A DNA stretch of 64,000 nt. It comes from Microterricola viridarii. Lineage in GTDB: Bacteria; Actinomycetota; Actinomycetes; Actinomycetales; Microbacteriaceae. Location: positions 1,054,001 through 1,118,000 of the forward strand of contig NZ_LT629742.1 of assembly GCF_900104895.1 (NCBI RefSeq), in the 5' to 3' direction. Both the position numbers and the translations under genes were made by a program. Position 1 is the first letter of the stretch. Every line of letters starts with the position of its first letter. Of the stretch, positions 26,349-36,002 are shown piece by piece. A model generated the notes under the pieces. It did no database searches, was not told where the DNA came from, and saw only the letters and a list, made by a program, of their open reading frames with translations.

Positions 26349-26382
26349 AGGTTGGCTCCTTGCTTGCGCAGGGAGCCAACCT
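26349..26382 (+). terminator. Hairpin between rplE and rpsH, in the place of rpsN
   Basis: A 15-bp stem with one G-U pair (left arm AGGTTGGCTCCTTGC, loop TTGC) starts 11 bases after the rplE stop. There is no T-run behind it. It may be a partial terminator, a processing site, or a remnant left by loss of rpsN. Confidence 0.5.
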
Positions 26383-26478
26383 AATACCGGGCGTATGCAA
26401 CCGCATGCGCCCCAGCACCACAGGTCGGCGCCCTTGTAAAGCGCGTCGAAACCTGGTGAATGAAGGAAATGCATCCAT

Positions 26479-26877
26479 ATGACGATGACAGATCCGGTCG
26501 CAGACATGCTGACCAGACTGCGCAACGCTAACTCGGCGTACCACGACACCGTGTCTATGCCGCACAGCAAGCTCAAGTCGCACATTGCTGAAATCCTCAA
26601 GCGTGAGGGTTACATCTCCGGCTTCGAGGTCACCGACGCGAAGGTCGGACAGACCCTCACGCTGGCCCTCAAGTTCGGCCCCAACCGTGAGCGCTCGATC
26701 GTTGGCATCAAGCGTGTCTCGAAGCCCGGCCTCCGCGTTTACGCAAAGTCGACCGAGATCCCCACGGTTCTCGGTGGCCTCGGTGTTGCCATTCTGTCCA
26801 CCTCCAGCGGCCTCCTCACGGACCGCCAGGCCGAGAAGAAGGGCGTGGGTGGGGAAGTCCTCGCCTACGTGTGGTAA
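26479..26877 (+). CDS. rpsH: 30S ribosomal protein S8
   Basis: S8 is a primary 16S rRNA binder of the platform and, in enterobacteria, the spc operon autoregulator. It has 132 residues with [20 protein letters not shown] and the C-terminal [20 protein letters not shown] and GGEVLAYVW motifs. GAAGGAAA precedes the ATG at 26479. rplF follows after six bases. Confidence 0.99.
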   Translation: MTMTDPVADMLTRLRNANSAYHDTVSMPHSKLKSHIAEILKREGYISGFEVTDAKVGQTLTLALKFGPNRERSIVGIKRVSKPGLRVYAKSTEIPTVLGGLGVAILSTSSGLLTDRQAEKKGVGGEVLAYVW

Positions 26878-26883
26878 CCACCT

Positions 26884-27420
26884 ATGTCACGTATTGGTCG
26901 ACTTCCCATTGACATTCCCGCAGGCGTCACTGTGACGATCTCGGGCCAGAACGTCGCCGTCAAGGGCCCGAAGGGCGAGCTCTCGCTCGTCATCGCCAGC
27001 CCGATCGAGGCCAAGGTCGAGGAGAACCAGGTTCTGGTCACTCGCCCCGACGACGAGCGCGCATCGCGTTCGCTGCACGGCCTCACGCGCACGCTCATCG
27101 CAAACAACATCATCGGCGTCACCGAGGGCTACTCCAAGGGCCTCGAGATCGTCGGCACCGGTTACCGCGTCGCGCAGAAGGGCAACTCGCTCGAGTTCGC
27201 TCTCGGCTTCTCGCACCCCGTCACGGTTGACGCCCCTGAGGGCATCACCTTCACGGTCGAGGGCAACACCAAGCTCACCGTTGCAGGCATCGACAAGCAG
27301 GCCGTCGGTGAGGTTGCCGCCAACATCCGCAAGATCAAGAAGCCGGAGCCCTACAAGGGCAAGGGCATCCGCTACGCCGGCGAGGTTGTCCGTCGTAAGG
27401 CCGGAAAGGCTGGTAAGTAA
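26884..27420 (+). CDS. rplF: 50S ribosomal protein L6
   Basis: L6 lies near the sarcin-ricin loop and GTPase centre. It has 178 residues, with [20 protein letters not shown] at the start and the C-terminal signature [20 protein letters not shown]. There is no gap problem or truncation; rplR follows after two bases. Confidence 0.99.
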   Translation: MSRIGRLPIDIPAGVTVTISGQNVAVKGPKGELSLVIASPIEAKVEENQVLVTRPDDERASRSLHGLTRTLIANNIIGVTEGYSKGLEIVGTGYRVAQKGNSLEFALGFSHPVTVDAPEGITFTVEGNTKLTVAGIDKQAVGEVAANIRKIKKPEPYKGKGIRYAGEVVRRKAGKAGK

Positions 27421-27422
27421 CC

Positions 27423-27794
27423 ATGGGTCTCGGAACCAGAGGAAAGAGCAAGTCGGCTGCGCGCACACGTCGCCACACCCGACTTCGCAAGAAGATCGAG
27501 GGCACCGCGGTTCGTCCGCGCCTCGTCGTCAACCGTTCGGCTCGTCACATCTTCGTGCAGGTCGTGGACGACAGCAAGGGCCACACCGTGGCCTCGGCGT
27601 CGACCATGGAAGCAGACATGCGCACCTTCGACGGCGACAAGTCGGCCAAGGCCCGCAAGATCGGCGAGCTCGTCGCCGCGCGCGCGCAGGCTGCCGGCAT
27701 TGACGCAGTCGTTTTCGACCGTGGTGGTAGCAAGTACGCAGGTCGTATCGCTGCTGTTGCCGATGGAGCGCGAGAGGCAGGGCTCAAGCTGTGA
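27423..27794 (+). CDS. rplR: 50S ribosomal protein L18
   Basis: L18 carries 5S rRNA into the large subunit. It has 123 residues with an Arg/Lys-rich N-terminus ([20 protein letters not shown]) and the [19 protein letters not shown] and [20 protein letters not shown] segments of the family. It overlaps rpsE by four bases. Confidence 0.99.
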   Translation: MGLGTRGKSKSAARTRRHTRLRKKIEGTAVRPRLVVNRSARHIFVQVVDDSKGHTVASASTMEADMRTFDGDKSAKARKIGELVAARAQAAGIDAVVFDRGGSKYAGRIAAVADGAREAGLKL

Positions 27795-28486
27795 GCGAGA
27801 TTACTAAGGAGCAAGAGGTGGCTGTAGAGGCACCGGTGGAGACCGCTGCGTCGACGGCTCCCGCCCAGAACGAGCGTGAGGCTCGTCGCGGCGGCCGTGA
27901 GCGCAACCCCAACCGCGGCGATCGCGGAGCCCGCGACGCTGAGAAGAGCCAGTTCCTGGAGCGCGTTGTCACCATCAACCGCGTGTCGAAGGTCGTCAAG
28001 GGTGGTCGTCGCTTCAGCTTCACCGCTCTCGTCGTCGTCGGCGATGGCAACGGACTCGTTGGCGTTGGCTACGGCAAGGCCCGCGAGGTCCCGACCGCCA
28101 TCTCCAAGGGCGTCGAGGAGGCAAAGAAGAACTTCTTCCGCGTCCCCCGCGTCGCCAGCACCATCCCGCACCCCGTGCAGGGTGAGGCTGCAGCCGGCGT
28201 CGTCCTGCTGCGTCCGGCCGCTGCCGGTACCGGTGTTATCGCCGGTGGCCCGGTTCGCGCCGTCCTCGAGTGCGCTGGCATCCACGACGTTCTGAGCAAG
28301 TCGCTCGGTTCTTCGAACACGATCAACATCGTGCACGCAACCGTCGCAGCCCTGCAGCAGCTCGAGGAACCTCGTGCAGTTGCCGCCCGTCGTGGGCTCC
28401 CCTACGACGAGGTCGCCCCGGCTCGTCTGCTTCGTGCAGAGGCTCAGGCAGCCGAGGCCGCCGCAGCAGCGAAGGCAGGTGCGTAA
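27791..28486 (+). CDS. rpsE: 30S ribosomal protein S5, extended at both ends
   Basis: S5 controls decoding fidelity at the mRNA entry side. The core, about residues 52-215, holds [40 protein letters not shown] and [20 protein letters not shown]. The first 50 residues (Ala/Glu-rich, then Arg-rich) and the last 17 ([14 protein letters not shown]) are extra, giving 231 residues against about 165 in E. coli. The start is GTG at 27791. Confidence 0.99.
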   Translation: MSEITKEQEVAVEAPVETAASTAPAQNEREARRGGRERNPNRGDRGARDAEKSQFLERVVTINRVSKVVKGGRRFSFTALVVVGDGNGLVGVGYGKAREVPTAISKGVEEAKKNFFRVPRVASTIPHPVQGEAAAGVVLLRPAAAGTGVIAGGPVRAVLECAGIHDVLSKSLGSSNTINIVHATVAALQQLEEPRAVAARRGLPYDEVAPARLLRAEAQAAEAAAAAKAGA

Positions 28487-28671
28487 TGGCCGCGCAGCTC
28501 AAGGTTACGCAGATCAAGTCCAAAGTTAGTGAGAAGCAGTACCAGCGCGACACGCTTCGCAGCCTGGGTCTCAAGCGCATCGGTGACGTTGTCGTTCGTG
28601 AAGACACCCCGCAGAACCGCGGGTACGTCAAGACTGTCGCTCACCTTGTCAAGGTCGAGGAGATTGACTAA
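28486..28671 (+). CDS. rpmD: 50S ribosomal protein L30
   Basis: A small protein of 61 residues of the large subunit: [20 protein letters not shown], then [18 protein letters not shown] and [16 protein letters not shown]. The ATG at 28486 overlaps the rpsE stop (TAATG). The longer frame to 28270 is a shadow in rpsE. It also overlaps rplO by one base. Confidence 0.99.
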   Translation: MAAQLKVTQIKSKVSEKQYQRDTLRSLGLKRIGDVVVREDTPQNRGYVKTVAHLVKVEEID

Positions 28672-29237
28672 TGGCTGACGCCAAGGAAACAGCAGAGAAG
28701 GACGCCGTCAAGGCTCCGGCCAAGAAGGCCGCAACCAAGGCTCCGGCCAAGGCTGCAGCTGCCAAGGCTCCGGCCAAGGCTGAGGTCGTCGAGGCCCGCG
28801 AGCAGGTTCTGAAGGTGCACCACCTTCGTCCGGCTCCCGGCGCCAAGAAGGCCAAGACCCGCGTTGGTCGTGGTGAGGGATCCAAGGGTAAGACCGCGGG
28901 TCGCGGCACCAAGGGCACCAAGGCCCGCTACCAGGTTCGTATCGGCTTCGAGGGTGGGCAGATGCCTCTGCACATGCGCACCCCCAAGCTGCGCGGCTTC
29001 AAGAACCCGTTCCGCGTTGAGTACCAGGTTGTCAACCTGGACAAGCTCGCCGAGCTCTACCCCACCGGTGGAGACGTCACCATCAGCGACCTGGTCGCCA
29101 AGGGTGCGGTGCGCAACAACGAGAAGGTCAAGGTTCTCGGCGAGGGCGACATCAGCGTTAAGCTGAATGTCACCGTCGACAAGGTCTCCGGCTCCGCCGA
29201 GGCCAAGATCGTCGCCGCTGGCGGATCAATCAACTAA
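28671..29237 (+). CDS. rplO: 50S ribosomal protein L15 with N-terminal extension
   Basis: L15 is a late-assembly protein of the large subunit. The family core starts near residue 44 ([20 protein letters not shown], then [20 protein letters not shown] and [18 protein letters not shown]). The first 40 residues are a Lys/Ala/Pro repeat region ([20 protein letters not shown]), histone-H1-like in composition and absent from typical L15. A paired hairpin follows before secY. Confidence 0.98.
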   Translation: MADAKETAEKDAVKAPAKKAATKAPAKAAAAKAPAKAEVVEAREQVLKVHHLRPAPGAKKAKTRVGRGEGSKGKTAGRGTKGTKARYQVRIGFEGGQMPLHMRTPKLRGFKNPFRVEYQVVNLDKLAELYPTGGDVTISDLVAKGAVRNNEKVKVLGEGDISVKLNVTVDKVSGSAEAKIVAAGGSIN

Positions 29238-29255
29238 AAGCACCAGTAGTTGTAA

Positions 29256-29304
29256 CGAGCCTGCCGGGACCTCGCGTAGTATTCGTGGGGGCCCGGCAGG
29301 CTCG
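29256..29304 (+). terminator. Hairpin between rplO and secY (attenuator candidate)
   Basis: A perfect 13-bp stem CGAGCCTGCCGGG/CCCGGCAGGCTCG with a 23-base loop. The right arm and most of the left recur in the rpsK-rpoA gap. There is no T-run. It lies 19 bases after rplO and may lower expression of the secY segment relative to the ribosomal genes. Confidence 0.55.
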
Positions 29305-29362
29305 ATTCACACAATGGGTGTGATTGCAGTGACTGATTCTTCACGGAATTACAGGAGGCCTT

Positions 29363-30685
29363 GTGTTTAGCGCCATCGCGCGGATCTTCCGCACGCCCGA
29401 TCTTCGCAGGAAGATCGGATTCACCTTGGGCATGGTTGCCCTGTTCCGACTGGGCTCGTTTATCCCGGCGCCGTTCGTTGACTTCAACAGCGTGCAGCAG
29501 TGTCTCGCGGCTACCTCGGACACCTCTGGTCTCTACGAGCTCGTCAACCTGTTCAGCGGTGGAGCCCTCCTCCAGCTCTCCATCTTCGCGCTGGGCATCA
29601 TGCCGTACATCACGGCCTCGATCATCGTGCAGCTGCTGCGCGTGGTCATCCCACACTTTGAGACCCTCTACAAGGAGGGTCAGTCGGGTCAGTCAACGCT
29701 GACGCAGTACACCCGATACCTCACCATCGCGCTGGCAGTGCTGCAGTCGACCACTCTGATCACCGTCGCCCGCAGTGGCGCGCTGTTCGGCAGCTCTGGC
29801 GGCCCGGCATGTACCCAGCTGCTGACCAACGACGCCTGGTACGCCATCATGCTGATGGTCCTCACGATGACCGCCGGTACCGGTGTCATCATGTGGATGG
29901 GCGAGCTCATCACCGAGCGCGGCGTCGGCAACGGCATGTCGCTGCTGATCTTCACCTCGATCGCCGCCATGTTCCCGAACTCGCTCGGCCGCATTGCCGC
30001 ATCCAAGGGCTGGGGAACCCTCGCCATCGTGATCGCCATCGGGCTCGTGGTCGTCGCCGCCGTCGTCTTCGTCGAGCAATCGCAACGACGCATCCCGGTG
30101 CAGTACGCCAAGCGCATGGTGGGGCGCCGCACCTACGGCGGCAACAACACCTACATCCCGATCAAGGTCAACATGGCCGGCGTGATCCCCGTGATCTTCG
30201 CCTCCTCGCTGCTCTACCTGCCCGCACTGATCGCGCAGTTCAACCAGCCGGCACCCGGCCAGGAGCCGCAGCCGTGGGTGCTCTGGGTCACCGCGAACCT
30301 CACCGGCGGCGGCCAGCCCCTCTACATGGCGCTGTACTTCCTGCTCATCGTCGGCTTCACCTACTTCTACGTCGCCATCACCTTCAACCCTGAAGAGGTC
30401 GCTGACAACATGAAGAAGTACGGTGGCTTCATCCCCGGCATCCGTGCCGGTCGACCCACCGCCGAGTACCTCGACTATGTGCTCACCCGCATTACGCTTC
30501 CCGGCGCGCTGTACCTGGGCATCATCGCCCTGCTGCCGCTGGTCGCGTTCTCCGCGGTCGGCGCCGACCAGAACTTCCCGTTCGGCGGCGCGTCCATCTT
30601 GATCATCGTTGGTGTTGGTCTCGAGACGGTCAAGCAGATCGACTCGCAGCTGCAGCAGCGTCACTACGAAGGGTTGCTGCGATGA
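29363..30685 (+). CDS. secY: Preprotein translocase subunit SecY
   Basis: SecY is the channel of the Sec translocon in the cytoplasmic membrane. It is 440 residues, with about ten membrane segments, the plug/first segment [18 protein letters not shown], and conserved [30 protein letters not shown] and [19 protein letters not shown] regions. The start is GTG at 29363, preceded by AGGAGG. It overlaps adk by four bases, the usual actinobacterial secY-adk-map order. Confidence 0.99.
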   Translation: MFSAIARIFRTPDLRRKIGFTLGMVALFRLGSFIPAPFVDFNSVQQCLAATSDTSGLYELVNLFSGGALLQLSIFALGIMPYITASIIVQLLRVVIPHFETLYKEGQSGQSTLTQYTRYLTIALAVLQSTTLITVARSGALFGSSGGPACTQLLTNDAWYAIMLMVLTMTAGTGVIMWMGELITERGVGNGMSLLIFTSIAAMFPNSLGRIAASKGWGTLAIVIAIGLVVVAAVVFVEQSQRRIPVQYAKRMVGRRTYGGNNTYIPIKVNMAGVIPVIFASSLLYLPALIAQFNQPAPGQEPQPWVLWVTANLTGGGQPLYMALYFLLIVGFTYFYVAITFNPEEVADNMKKYGGFIPGIRAGRPTAEYLDYVLTRITLPGALYLGIIALLPLVAFSAVGADQNFPFGGASILIIVGVGLETVKQIDSQLQQRHYEGLLR

Positions 30686-31323
30686 GCACTACCACCGCAG
30701 AGAGCAACATCGCCCGGGGCGCACGCCTCCTGATCGTCGGCCCGCCCGGCGCCGGCAAGGGCACTCAGGCCAAGCGCATCGGCGCGACGTTCGGGATCCC
30801 CGACATCTCGACCGGCGACATCTTCCGCTTCCACATCACGAACGAGACTGAGCTCGGCCTGCGCGTCAAGGCGATCGTCGCCGCCGGCGACTACGTGCCG
30901 GACTCGCTCACCAACGAGATCGTGGCCTCTCGCCTCGACGAGGCGGACGCCGCCAACGGCTTCCTCCTCGACGGCTACCCCCGCACGCTGGAGCAGGTGC
31001 ACTACCTGGACGCGCTGTTGGAGAAGAAGGGTCAGCCCCTCGAGGCCGTGATCCGCCTGGTCGCCGACCAGGAGGAGCTCATCGCCCGGCTCACCAAGCG
31101 CGCCCACGAGCAGGGCCGCGCCGACGACACCGAAGAGGCCATCCGCCACCGCCAGGAGGTCTACCTCCGCGAGACCGCCCCGCTCGTCGAGGTCTTCCGC
31201 GAGCGTGGCCTGCTGATCGACGTCGACGGCCTCGGCAGCGTCGACGAGGTCGGCGACCGCATCAGCGCAGCACTGCAGGCAGCGGGAATCGGCTCAGCCG
31301 ACTCCGCCGCCGTCGCTTCCTAG
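30682..31323 (+). CDS. adk: Adenylate kinase
   Basis: It interconverts ATP + AMP and 2 ADP. It has 213 residues; the P-loop is [14 protein letters not shown] near residue 19, with the AMP-binding GDIFRFHI and DGYPRTLEQ segments. The LID region is the short form ([19 protein letters not shown]), without zinc cysteines. The C-terminus is slightly extended. It overlaps secY and lies eight bases before map. Confidence 0.97.
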   Translation: MSTTTAESNIARGARLLIVGPPGAGKGTQAKRIGATFGIPDISTGDIFRFHITNETELGLRVKAIVAAGDYVPDSLTNEIVASRLDEADAANGFLLDGYPRTLEQVHYLDALLEKKGQPLEAVIRLVADQEELIARLTKRAHEQGRADDTEEAIRHRQEVYLRETAPLVEVFRERGLLIDVDGLGSVDEVGDRISAALQAAGIGSADSAAVAS

Positions 31324-31331
31324 GGCTCTCC

Positions 31332-32183
31332 GTGGGATTCCGTCGCGCCTCGATCTACAAGTCAGCCGCCGAGCTCCGGCAGATGGTGGCGCCCGGCCTG
31401 GTCACGGCCGCCGGCCTCGACGCGGTGCGCAACAGCATCCGCCCGGGCATCACCCCGCTTGAACTCGACGCCATCGCCGAGGCCGCGATCATCGCGGCCG
31501 GCGGGGTCTCGAACTTCCAGATGGTGCCAGGCTACAGCCACACGCTGTGCATCTCGGTGAACGCCGACGTCGTGCACGGCATCCCGAGCAGCCGTCCGCT
31601 CGAGCCCGGCGACATCGTCTCCGTCGACGGCGGCGCCGACGTCGCCGGGTGGAGCGGCGACTCGGCTTTCACCGTCGTGGTCCCGGACCCCAGCCGACCC
31701 GAGCTGGTCGCCGCCCGGCAGCACCTCTCCGATGTCACCGAGGGCTCGCTCTGGGCAGGCATCGCCCGCCTGGCCCGCGCGCGCCACCTCAACGAGGTCG
31801 GCGACGCGGTGCAGGGCTACGTCGAGGCCAACCCCGCGCCCGGCCGCGACGAGCCGTACGGCATCCTGACCGACTACATCGGCCACGGCATCGGCCGCAG
31901 CATGCACGAGGAGCCCCCGGTGTTCAACTACCGGGTGCGCCAGAAGGGCCCGGAGGTCAAGCCCGGCCTCGTCGTCGCCATCGAGCCGATGGTCGTCGCC
32001 GGAGACATCGACACGTTCACCCAGGACGACGAGTGGACCGTCACCACCGAGGACGGCAGCGACGCCTCGCACTGGGAGCACAGCGTCGCCGTGCACAGCG
32101 GCGGCATCTGGGTGCTCACCGCCGTCGACGGCGGTGCCGCGAAGCTCGCGCCGCTCGGCGTGGTCCCCGTCCCGATTCCCTAG
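31332..32183 (+). CDS. map: Type I methionine aminopeptidase
   Basis: It removes the initiator methionine from new proteins. It has 283 residues. The metal ligands are visible: Asp in DIVSVDGGAD and in GWSGDSAFTV, His in YIGHGIGRSMHEEP, Glu in VAIEPMV and in HWEHSVAVHSGG; the substrate-binding His is in VHGIPSS. No N-terminal zinc-finger extension. The start is GTG at 31332. It continues the secY-adk-map unit. Confidence 0.97.
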   Translation: MGFRRASIYKSAAELRQMVAPGLVTAAGLDAVRNSIRPGITPLELDAIAEAAIIAAGGVSNFQMVPGYSHTLCISVNADVVHGIPSSRPLEPGDIVSVDGGADVAGWSGDSAFTVVVPDPSRPELVAARQHLSDVTEGSLWAGIARLARARHLNEVGDAVQGYVEANPAPGRDEPYGILTDYIGHGIGRSMHEEPPVFNYRVRQKGPEVKPGLVVAIEPMVVAGDIDTFTQDDEWTVTTEDGSDASHWEHSVAVHSGGIWVLTAVDGGAAKLAPLGVVPVPIP

Positions 32184-32195
32184 CGGAGCACGATC

Positions 32196-32672
32196 ATGAC
32201 AAGTCCTGCAGTACTGGCCGTCGCGGGGGAGCCTGCTCCCGACTTCGTCCTGACCGATGCGCGCGGCACGCGACGGGCGCTCAGCGACTATCGCGGCGGG
32301 GCCGTCATCCTCTACTTCTACCCGGCGGCGTTCACCCCGGGCTGCACCACCGAGGCCTGCGACTTCCGCGAGAACCTGGCGAGCCTCCAGAGCGCCGGCT
32401 ACACCGTGCTGGGGGTGTCACCCGATCCGGTGGCGCGCCTCAGCGAGTTCGCCGAGGCGGAGCAGCTGAGCTTCCCCCTGCTGTCCGACGAGGGCGCCCG
32501 CGTCGCGAAGGCATGGGGAGCATGGGGCCAGAAGACCCGCGACGGCCAGATCTCAGAGGGGCTGCTCCGCACCACCGCCGTCATCGACGCAGACGGTGTG
32601 CTGCAGAGCATCGAGTACCGGGTCGACCCGAACGGGCATGTGGCCCGGCTCCGCGCCGCGCTCGGTATCTGA
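32196..32672 (+). CDS. bcp: Thioredoxin-dependent peroxiredoxin (BCP/PrxQ family)
   Basis: It reduces H2O2 and organic peroxides with electrons from thioredoxin. It has 158 residues with the active site YPAAFTPGCTTEACDFREN: peroxidatic Cys50 with the conserved Pro and Thr before it, and resolving Cys55 five residues later, the atypical two-Cys PrxQ pattern. The start is ATG 32196, 12 bases after map. Its place between map and infA is not part of the common actinobacterial order. Confidence 0.93.
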   Translation: MTSPAVLAVAGEPAPDFVLTDARGTRRALSDYRGGAVILYFYPAAFTPGCTTEACDFRENLASLQSAGYTVLGVSPDPVARLSEFAEAEQLSFPLLSDEGARVAKAWGAWGQKTRDGQISEGLLRTTAVIDADGVLQSIEYRVDPNGHVARLRAALGI

Positions 32673-32692
32673 GCGAGGATCACCGCCACCAA

Positions 32693-32721
32693 TTCACATC
32701 ATCGGGCCGAGCGGTTAGGGT
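32693..32721 (+). promoter_or_regulatory. Leaderless-type promoter of ptsI
   Basis: TTCACA (32693-32698), a 17-base spacer and TAGGGT (32716-32721) end six bases before the ptsI ATG, so transcription would start at or next to the start codon. No Shine-Dalgarno sequence precedes the ATG, consistent with a leaderless mRNA. Confidence 0.65.
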
Positions 32722-32727
32722 AGGCCC

Positions 32728-34386
32728 ATGAACGTCAGCGGAACCGGCATTGGAAGCGGAATCGCGATCGGCAGGGTTGTGCGCATGCCCGAGCCGTTGC
32801 CGGAGCCGGTGGACAGGCCCAGCGCGCTGAGCCCCGCTGCGGAGAAGGCACGCGCGGCAGAGGCACTGGCCGCGGTCGCCGCCGAGCTCCGCCGCCGCGG
32901 CGAGCAGGCGGGCGGCGCGGCAGCAGAGGTGCTCGAAGCCCAGGCCATGTTCGCCGAGGACCCGATGCTGGAGAGCGACCTCGATGCGCGCGTCGACGCC
33001 GGCAAGACGGCCGAGCGCGCCGTGCACGAGGCCTACGCCGCCTACCGCGCCCAGCTCCTCGCCCTCGGCGGCTACATGGCCGAGCGCGCCACCGACGTCG
33101 ACGACGTCTCGCAGCGGGTCATCGCCGAGCTGCTCGGCCAGCCGGCGCCCGGTGTGCCTGACCCCGGCCACCCGTTCGTCCTCGTCGCCCGCGACCTCGC
33201 CCCGGCCGACACCGCCACGCTGGACCTCGAGCAGGTGCTCGCCCTCGTCACCATCGGCGGAGGGCCCACCTCGCACACCGCGATCCTCGCCCGCGACAAG
33301 GCCATCGTCGCCATTGTCGCCGCCGACGGGGCGAGCGTGCTCCGCGATGGCGACGAGGTCATCGTGGACGCCGAGAACGACCTGCTGGTGACCGACCCGA
33401 CCCCGGAGGAGCTGGAGGATGCCGAGGCCAGGCGCGCCGCCAGGGCCGCGCGTCTCAGCGCACCGCTCACCCCGGGCGCACTCGCCGACGGCACCCCGGT
33501 GCCGCTGCTGGCCAACCTGGGCTCCGCGGACGCCGCGGTCGCCGCGCTGGCGGCCGGTGCAGAAGGCGTCGGGCTGTTCCGCACCGAGTTCCTCTTCCTC
33601 GACGCGGCGACCGCGCCGACCGTCGCAGAGCAGCAGCTCGAGTACGGCCGCCTGCTGCAGGCGTTCGACGGCAAGAAGGTCGTCGTGCGCGTGCTCGACG
33701 CCGGGGCGGACAAACCGCTCGCCTTCCTGGACGACGGGCACGAGGACAACCCGGCCCTCGGTCTGCGCGGCATTCGCGCGCTGCGCGCCCACGAGGAGAT
33801 CCTGCGCGATCAGCTGAGCGCGTTGGCCGCCGCCGATGCGGAGGCCAACGCCGACCTCTGGGTGATGGCTCCCATGGTCGCCACCGTGGAGGAGGCCGAG
33901 TATTTCAGCGCCCTCGCCCACGAGCTCGGCATCCGGGTGGCCGGTGTGATGGTCGAGGTGCCGTCCGCCGCGCTCCTGGCTGACAGGATCCTGCGGGCGA
34001 GCGACTTCGCATCGATCGGCACCAACGACCTGACCCAGTACACGCTGGCCGCCGACCGTCTGCTCGGCACCGTCGCCGCGCTGCAGAGCCCGTGGAACCC
34101 GGCCGTGCTCCGCCTGATCGCCGAGGTGGGAGCGGCCGGCCGGGCCAGCGGCAAGCCGGTCGGGATCTGCGGCGAGGCCGCAGCTGATCCGCTGCTGGCC
34201 GTCGTGCTCGTCGGCCTCGGCGCGACCACGTTGTCGATGTCGCCCGCTGCGATCGCCGACGTGCGGGCGTCGCTGCTCCGCTTCGACTCCGCGCAGGCCG
34301 CGGCCCTGGCCGAGGCGGCGCTGTCGGCCGACGGTGCAGCAGAGGCTCACGCCGCTGCCCGGGCGTACGCCGACGGCATCCGCTGA
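32728..34386 (+). CDS. ptsI: Phosphoenolpyruvate-protein phosphotransferase (PTS enzyme I)
   Basis: Enzyme I takes phosphate from PEP and passes it to HPr, the entry step of PTS sugar uptake. It has 552 residues, slightly under the usual 570. The phosphorylated His is His183 in GGGPTSHTAILARD; the PEP-binding part has AEGVGLFRTEFLFLD, RVLDAGADKPLAFL, and the C-terminal catalytic Cys in GKPVGICGEAAADPL. No HPr or enzyme II gene is nearby. The ATG at 32728 has a leaderless-type promoter directly before it. Confidence 0.95.
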   Translation: MNVSGTGIGSGIAIGRVVRMPEPLPEPVDRPSALSPAAEKARAAEALAAVAAELRRRGEQAGGAAAEVLEAQAMFAEDPMLESDLDARVDAGKTAERAVHEAYAAYRAQLLALGGYMAERATDVDDVSQRVIAELLGQPAPGVPDPGHPFVLVARDLAPADTATLDLEQVLALVTIGGGPTSHTAILARDKAIVAIVAADGASVLRDGDEVIVDAENDLLVTDPTPEELEDAEARRAARAARLSAPLTPGALADGTPVPLLANLGSADAAVAALAAGAEGVGLFRTEFLFLDAATAPTVAEQQLEYGRLLQAFDGKKVVVRVLDAGADKPLAFLDDGHEDNPALGLRGIRALRAHEEILRDQLSALAAADAEANADLWVMAPMVATVEEAEYFSALAHELGIRVAGVMVEVPSAALLADRILRASDFASIGTNDLTQYTLAADRLLGTVAALQSPWNPAVLRLIAEVGAAGRASGKPVGICGEAAADPLLAVVLVGLGATTLSMSPAAIADVRASLLRFDSAQAAALAEAALSADGAAEAHAAARAYADGIR

Positions 34387-34426
34387 GCGCACAGATGAGC
34401 GGAGTTCGGGAATGATACCCCCTGAC

Positions 34427-34456
34427 TTGGCAAAATCCGTGCTCATCGCATAAGAT
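34427..34456 (+). promoter_or_regulatory. Promoter of the infA-rpmJ-rpsM-rpsK unit
   Basis: TTGGCA, an 18-base spacer and TAAGAT. The sequence just after the -10 (TGACCCTTGGTGT) closely matches the one after the rplM -10 (TGATCCTTGGTGT), suggesting a shared start-site element. The infA leader would be about 110 bases. Confidence 0.7.
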
Positions 34457-34572
34457 TGACCCTTGGTGTTTTGTGCACGTTTTGCGTGCCTCAGTTAGCT
34501 GTTCCCAGCTGGTCGAAAACACCGGAACAAACGCACGATCAGCATCCATTACTTAGTAGCGACGAAGAGGCT

Positions 34573-34794
34573 ATGGCCAAAAAAGACGGCGTCATCGAAA
34601 TCGAGGGCTCGGTGGTAGAAGCTCTGCCCAACGCGATGTTTCGCGTAGAGCTCACCAACGGACACAAGGTTCTTGCCCACATCTCGGGCAAGATGCGTCA
34701 GCACTACATCCGCATCCTCCCAGAGGACCGCGTGATTGTGGAGCTGAGCCCCTACGACCTGACCCGTGGTCGGATCGTTTACCGCTACAAGTAA
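34573..34794 (+). CDS. infA: Translation initiation factor IF-1
   Basis: IF-1 is the small OB-fold protein that binds the ribosomal A site during initiation. The 73-residue product is full length: [20 protein letters not shown], then [20 protein letters not shown] and [11 protein letters not shown]. The ATG at 34573 follows GAAGAGG; the in-frame extension to 34456 lies in the leader and promoter. It opens a translation-gene unit after ptsI. Confidence 0.99.
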   Translation: MAKKDGVIEIEGSVVEALPNAMFRVELTNGHKVLAHISGKMRQHYIRILPEDRVIVELSPYDLTRGRIVYRYK

Positions 34795-34863
34795 CGGGCT
34801 GCTGGAAGTAACGGCTCGCGGCATCCCGCGAGTACGAAGACAGCGAAAAAACAAGGAACCACA

Positions 34864-34980
34864 ATGAAGGTCAACCCCAGCGTTAAGCCGATCTGCGAGC
34901 ACTGCAAGGTGATTCGCCGCAACGGCCGCGTCATGGTCATCTGCAAGAGCAACCCGCGCCACAAGCAGCGTCAGGGCTAG
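34864..34980 (+). CDS. rpmJ: 50S ribosomal protein L36
   Basis: This 38-residue protein is a zinc-ribbon component of the large subunit. It reads [20 protein letters not shown] followed by [18 protein letters not shown]. The zinc ligands are Cys11, Cys14, Cys27 and His33, so this is the zinc-binding form. The ATG at 34864 is preceded by AAGGAA. It lies in its usual place between infA and rpsM. Confidence 0.98.
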   Translation: MKVNPSVKPICEHCKVIRRNGRVMVICKSNPRHKQRQG

Positions 34981-35129
34981 TCTCTCCTCCTTCACGGGGC
35001 AGATACACAACTCAACACCGCAACGCATTTCCAAGAACCTGAGCGTCTGACGCCCAGGGGACACCCACGGTTGGAGGCCGTGGCACCGGGGATGCACCAC
35101 ACCTCCACTCATCCACAGGAGAAGCCACC

Positions 35130-35504
35130 ATGGCACGTCTTGCAGGCGTAGACATCCCGCGCGAAAAGCGCGTGGAGATCGCACTGACCTACATTTACGG
35201 TGTTGGGCGCACGAGTGCGCTCAAGACCCTCGCTGACACCGAGATCGACGGAAACATCCGCGTCAAGGACCTCAGCGACGACCAGCTCGTTGCACTTCGC
35301 GACTACATCGAGGGCAACTTCAAGGTAGAGGGTGACCTTCGCCGCGAGGTCGCCGCCGATATCCGCCGCAAGGTTGAGATCGGATCCTACGAGGGCATCC
35401 GCCACCGTCGCGGCCTGCCCGTGCGCGGACAGCGCACCAAGACCAACGCTCGTACCCGCAAGGGCCCGAAGCGCACCGTCGCCGGCAAGAAGAAGGCTCG
35501 CTAG
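35130..35504 (+). CDS. rpsM: 30S ribosomal protein S13
   Basis: S13 forms intersubunit bridges and touches P-site tRNA. It has 124 residues: [33 protein letters not shown], then [20 protein letters not shown] and a basic tail ending KKKAR. AGGAGAA precedes the ATG at 35130. The 149 bases between rpmJ and rpsM hold a weak hairpin (CCACGG/CCGTGG at 35065-35083) but no clear promoter. Confidence 0.99.
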   Translation: MARLAGVDIPREKRVEIALTYIYGVGRTSALKTLADTEIDGNIRVKDLSDDQLVALRDYIEGNFKVEGDLRREVAADIRRKVEIGSYEGIRHRRGLPVRGQRTKTNARTRKGPKRTVAGKKKAR

Positions 35505-35545
35505 GCCCCGGCCAGCGACCTCCCCTCTAGGATTCAGGAGAAATC

Positions 35546-35944
35546 ATGGCAGCACCCAAGTCGGCCGCACGTAAGCCACGCAAGAAAGAAAAGAAGAACA
35601 TTGCTGTGGGCCAGGCCCACATCAAGAGCACCTTCAACAACACGATCGTTTCGATCACCGACCCCAGCGGAGCTGTTATCAGCTGGGCATCGTCCGGCGC
35701 CGTCGGCTTCAAGGGTTCGCGCAAGTCGACCCCGTTCGCCGCACAGCTCGCCGCCGAGTCGGCTGCGCGTCAGGCGCAGGAGCACGGCATGAAGAAGGTT
35801 GACGTCTTCGTCAAGGGCCCGGGTTCGGGTCGCGAGACGGCGATTCGTTCGCTTCAGGCCGCGGGCCTCGAGGTTGGCTCCATCAACGATGTGACGCCCC
35901 AGGCTCACAACGGATGCCGCCCGCCCAAGCGTCGCCGCGTATAA
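35546..35944 (+). CDS. rpsK: 30S ribosomal protein S11
   Basis: S11 is a platform protein next to the E-site mRNA. It has 132 residues with a basic N-terminus ([20 protein letters not shown]) and the conserved [19 protein letters not shown] and [18 protein letters not shown] ends. AGGAGAA precedes the ATG at 35546. rpsD, which usually follows, is absent; rpoA comes next after 160 bases. Confidence 0.99.
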   Translation: MAAPKSAARKPRKKEKKNIAVGQAHIKSTFNNTIVSITDPSGAVISWASSGAVGFKGSRKSTPFAAQLAAESAARQAQEHGMKKVDVFVKGPGSGRETAIRSLQAAGLEVGSINDVTPQAHNGCRPPKRRRV

Positions 35945-35964
35945 CGCACTCTTCGTCCTAGCCT

Positions 35965-36002
35965 GAGCCTGCCTGGCCCCCCTCGGGGAGCCCGGCAGGC
36001 TC
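35965..36002 (+). terminator. Hairpin between rpsK and rpoA (attenuator candidate)
   Basis: The outer stem GAGCCTGCC/GGCAGGCTC pairs perfectly and an inner C-run faces GGGGAG. The right arm CCCGGCAGGCTCGG repeats that of the rplO-secY hairpin. There is no T-run after it. It may be a terminator preceding a separate rpoA-rplQ promoter, or an attenuator. Confidence 0.55.
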
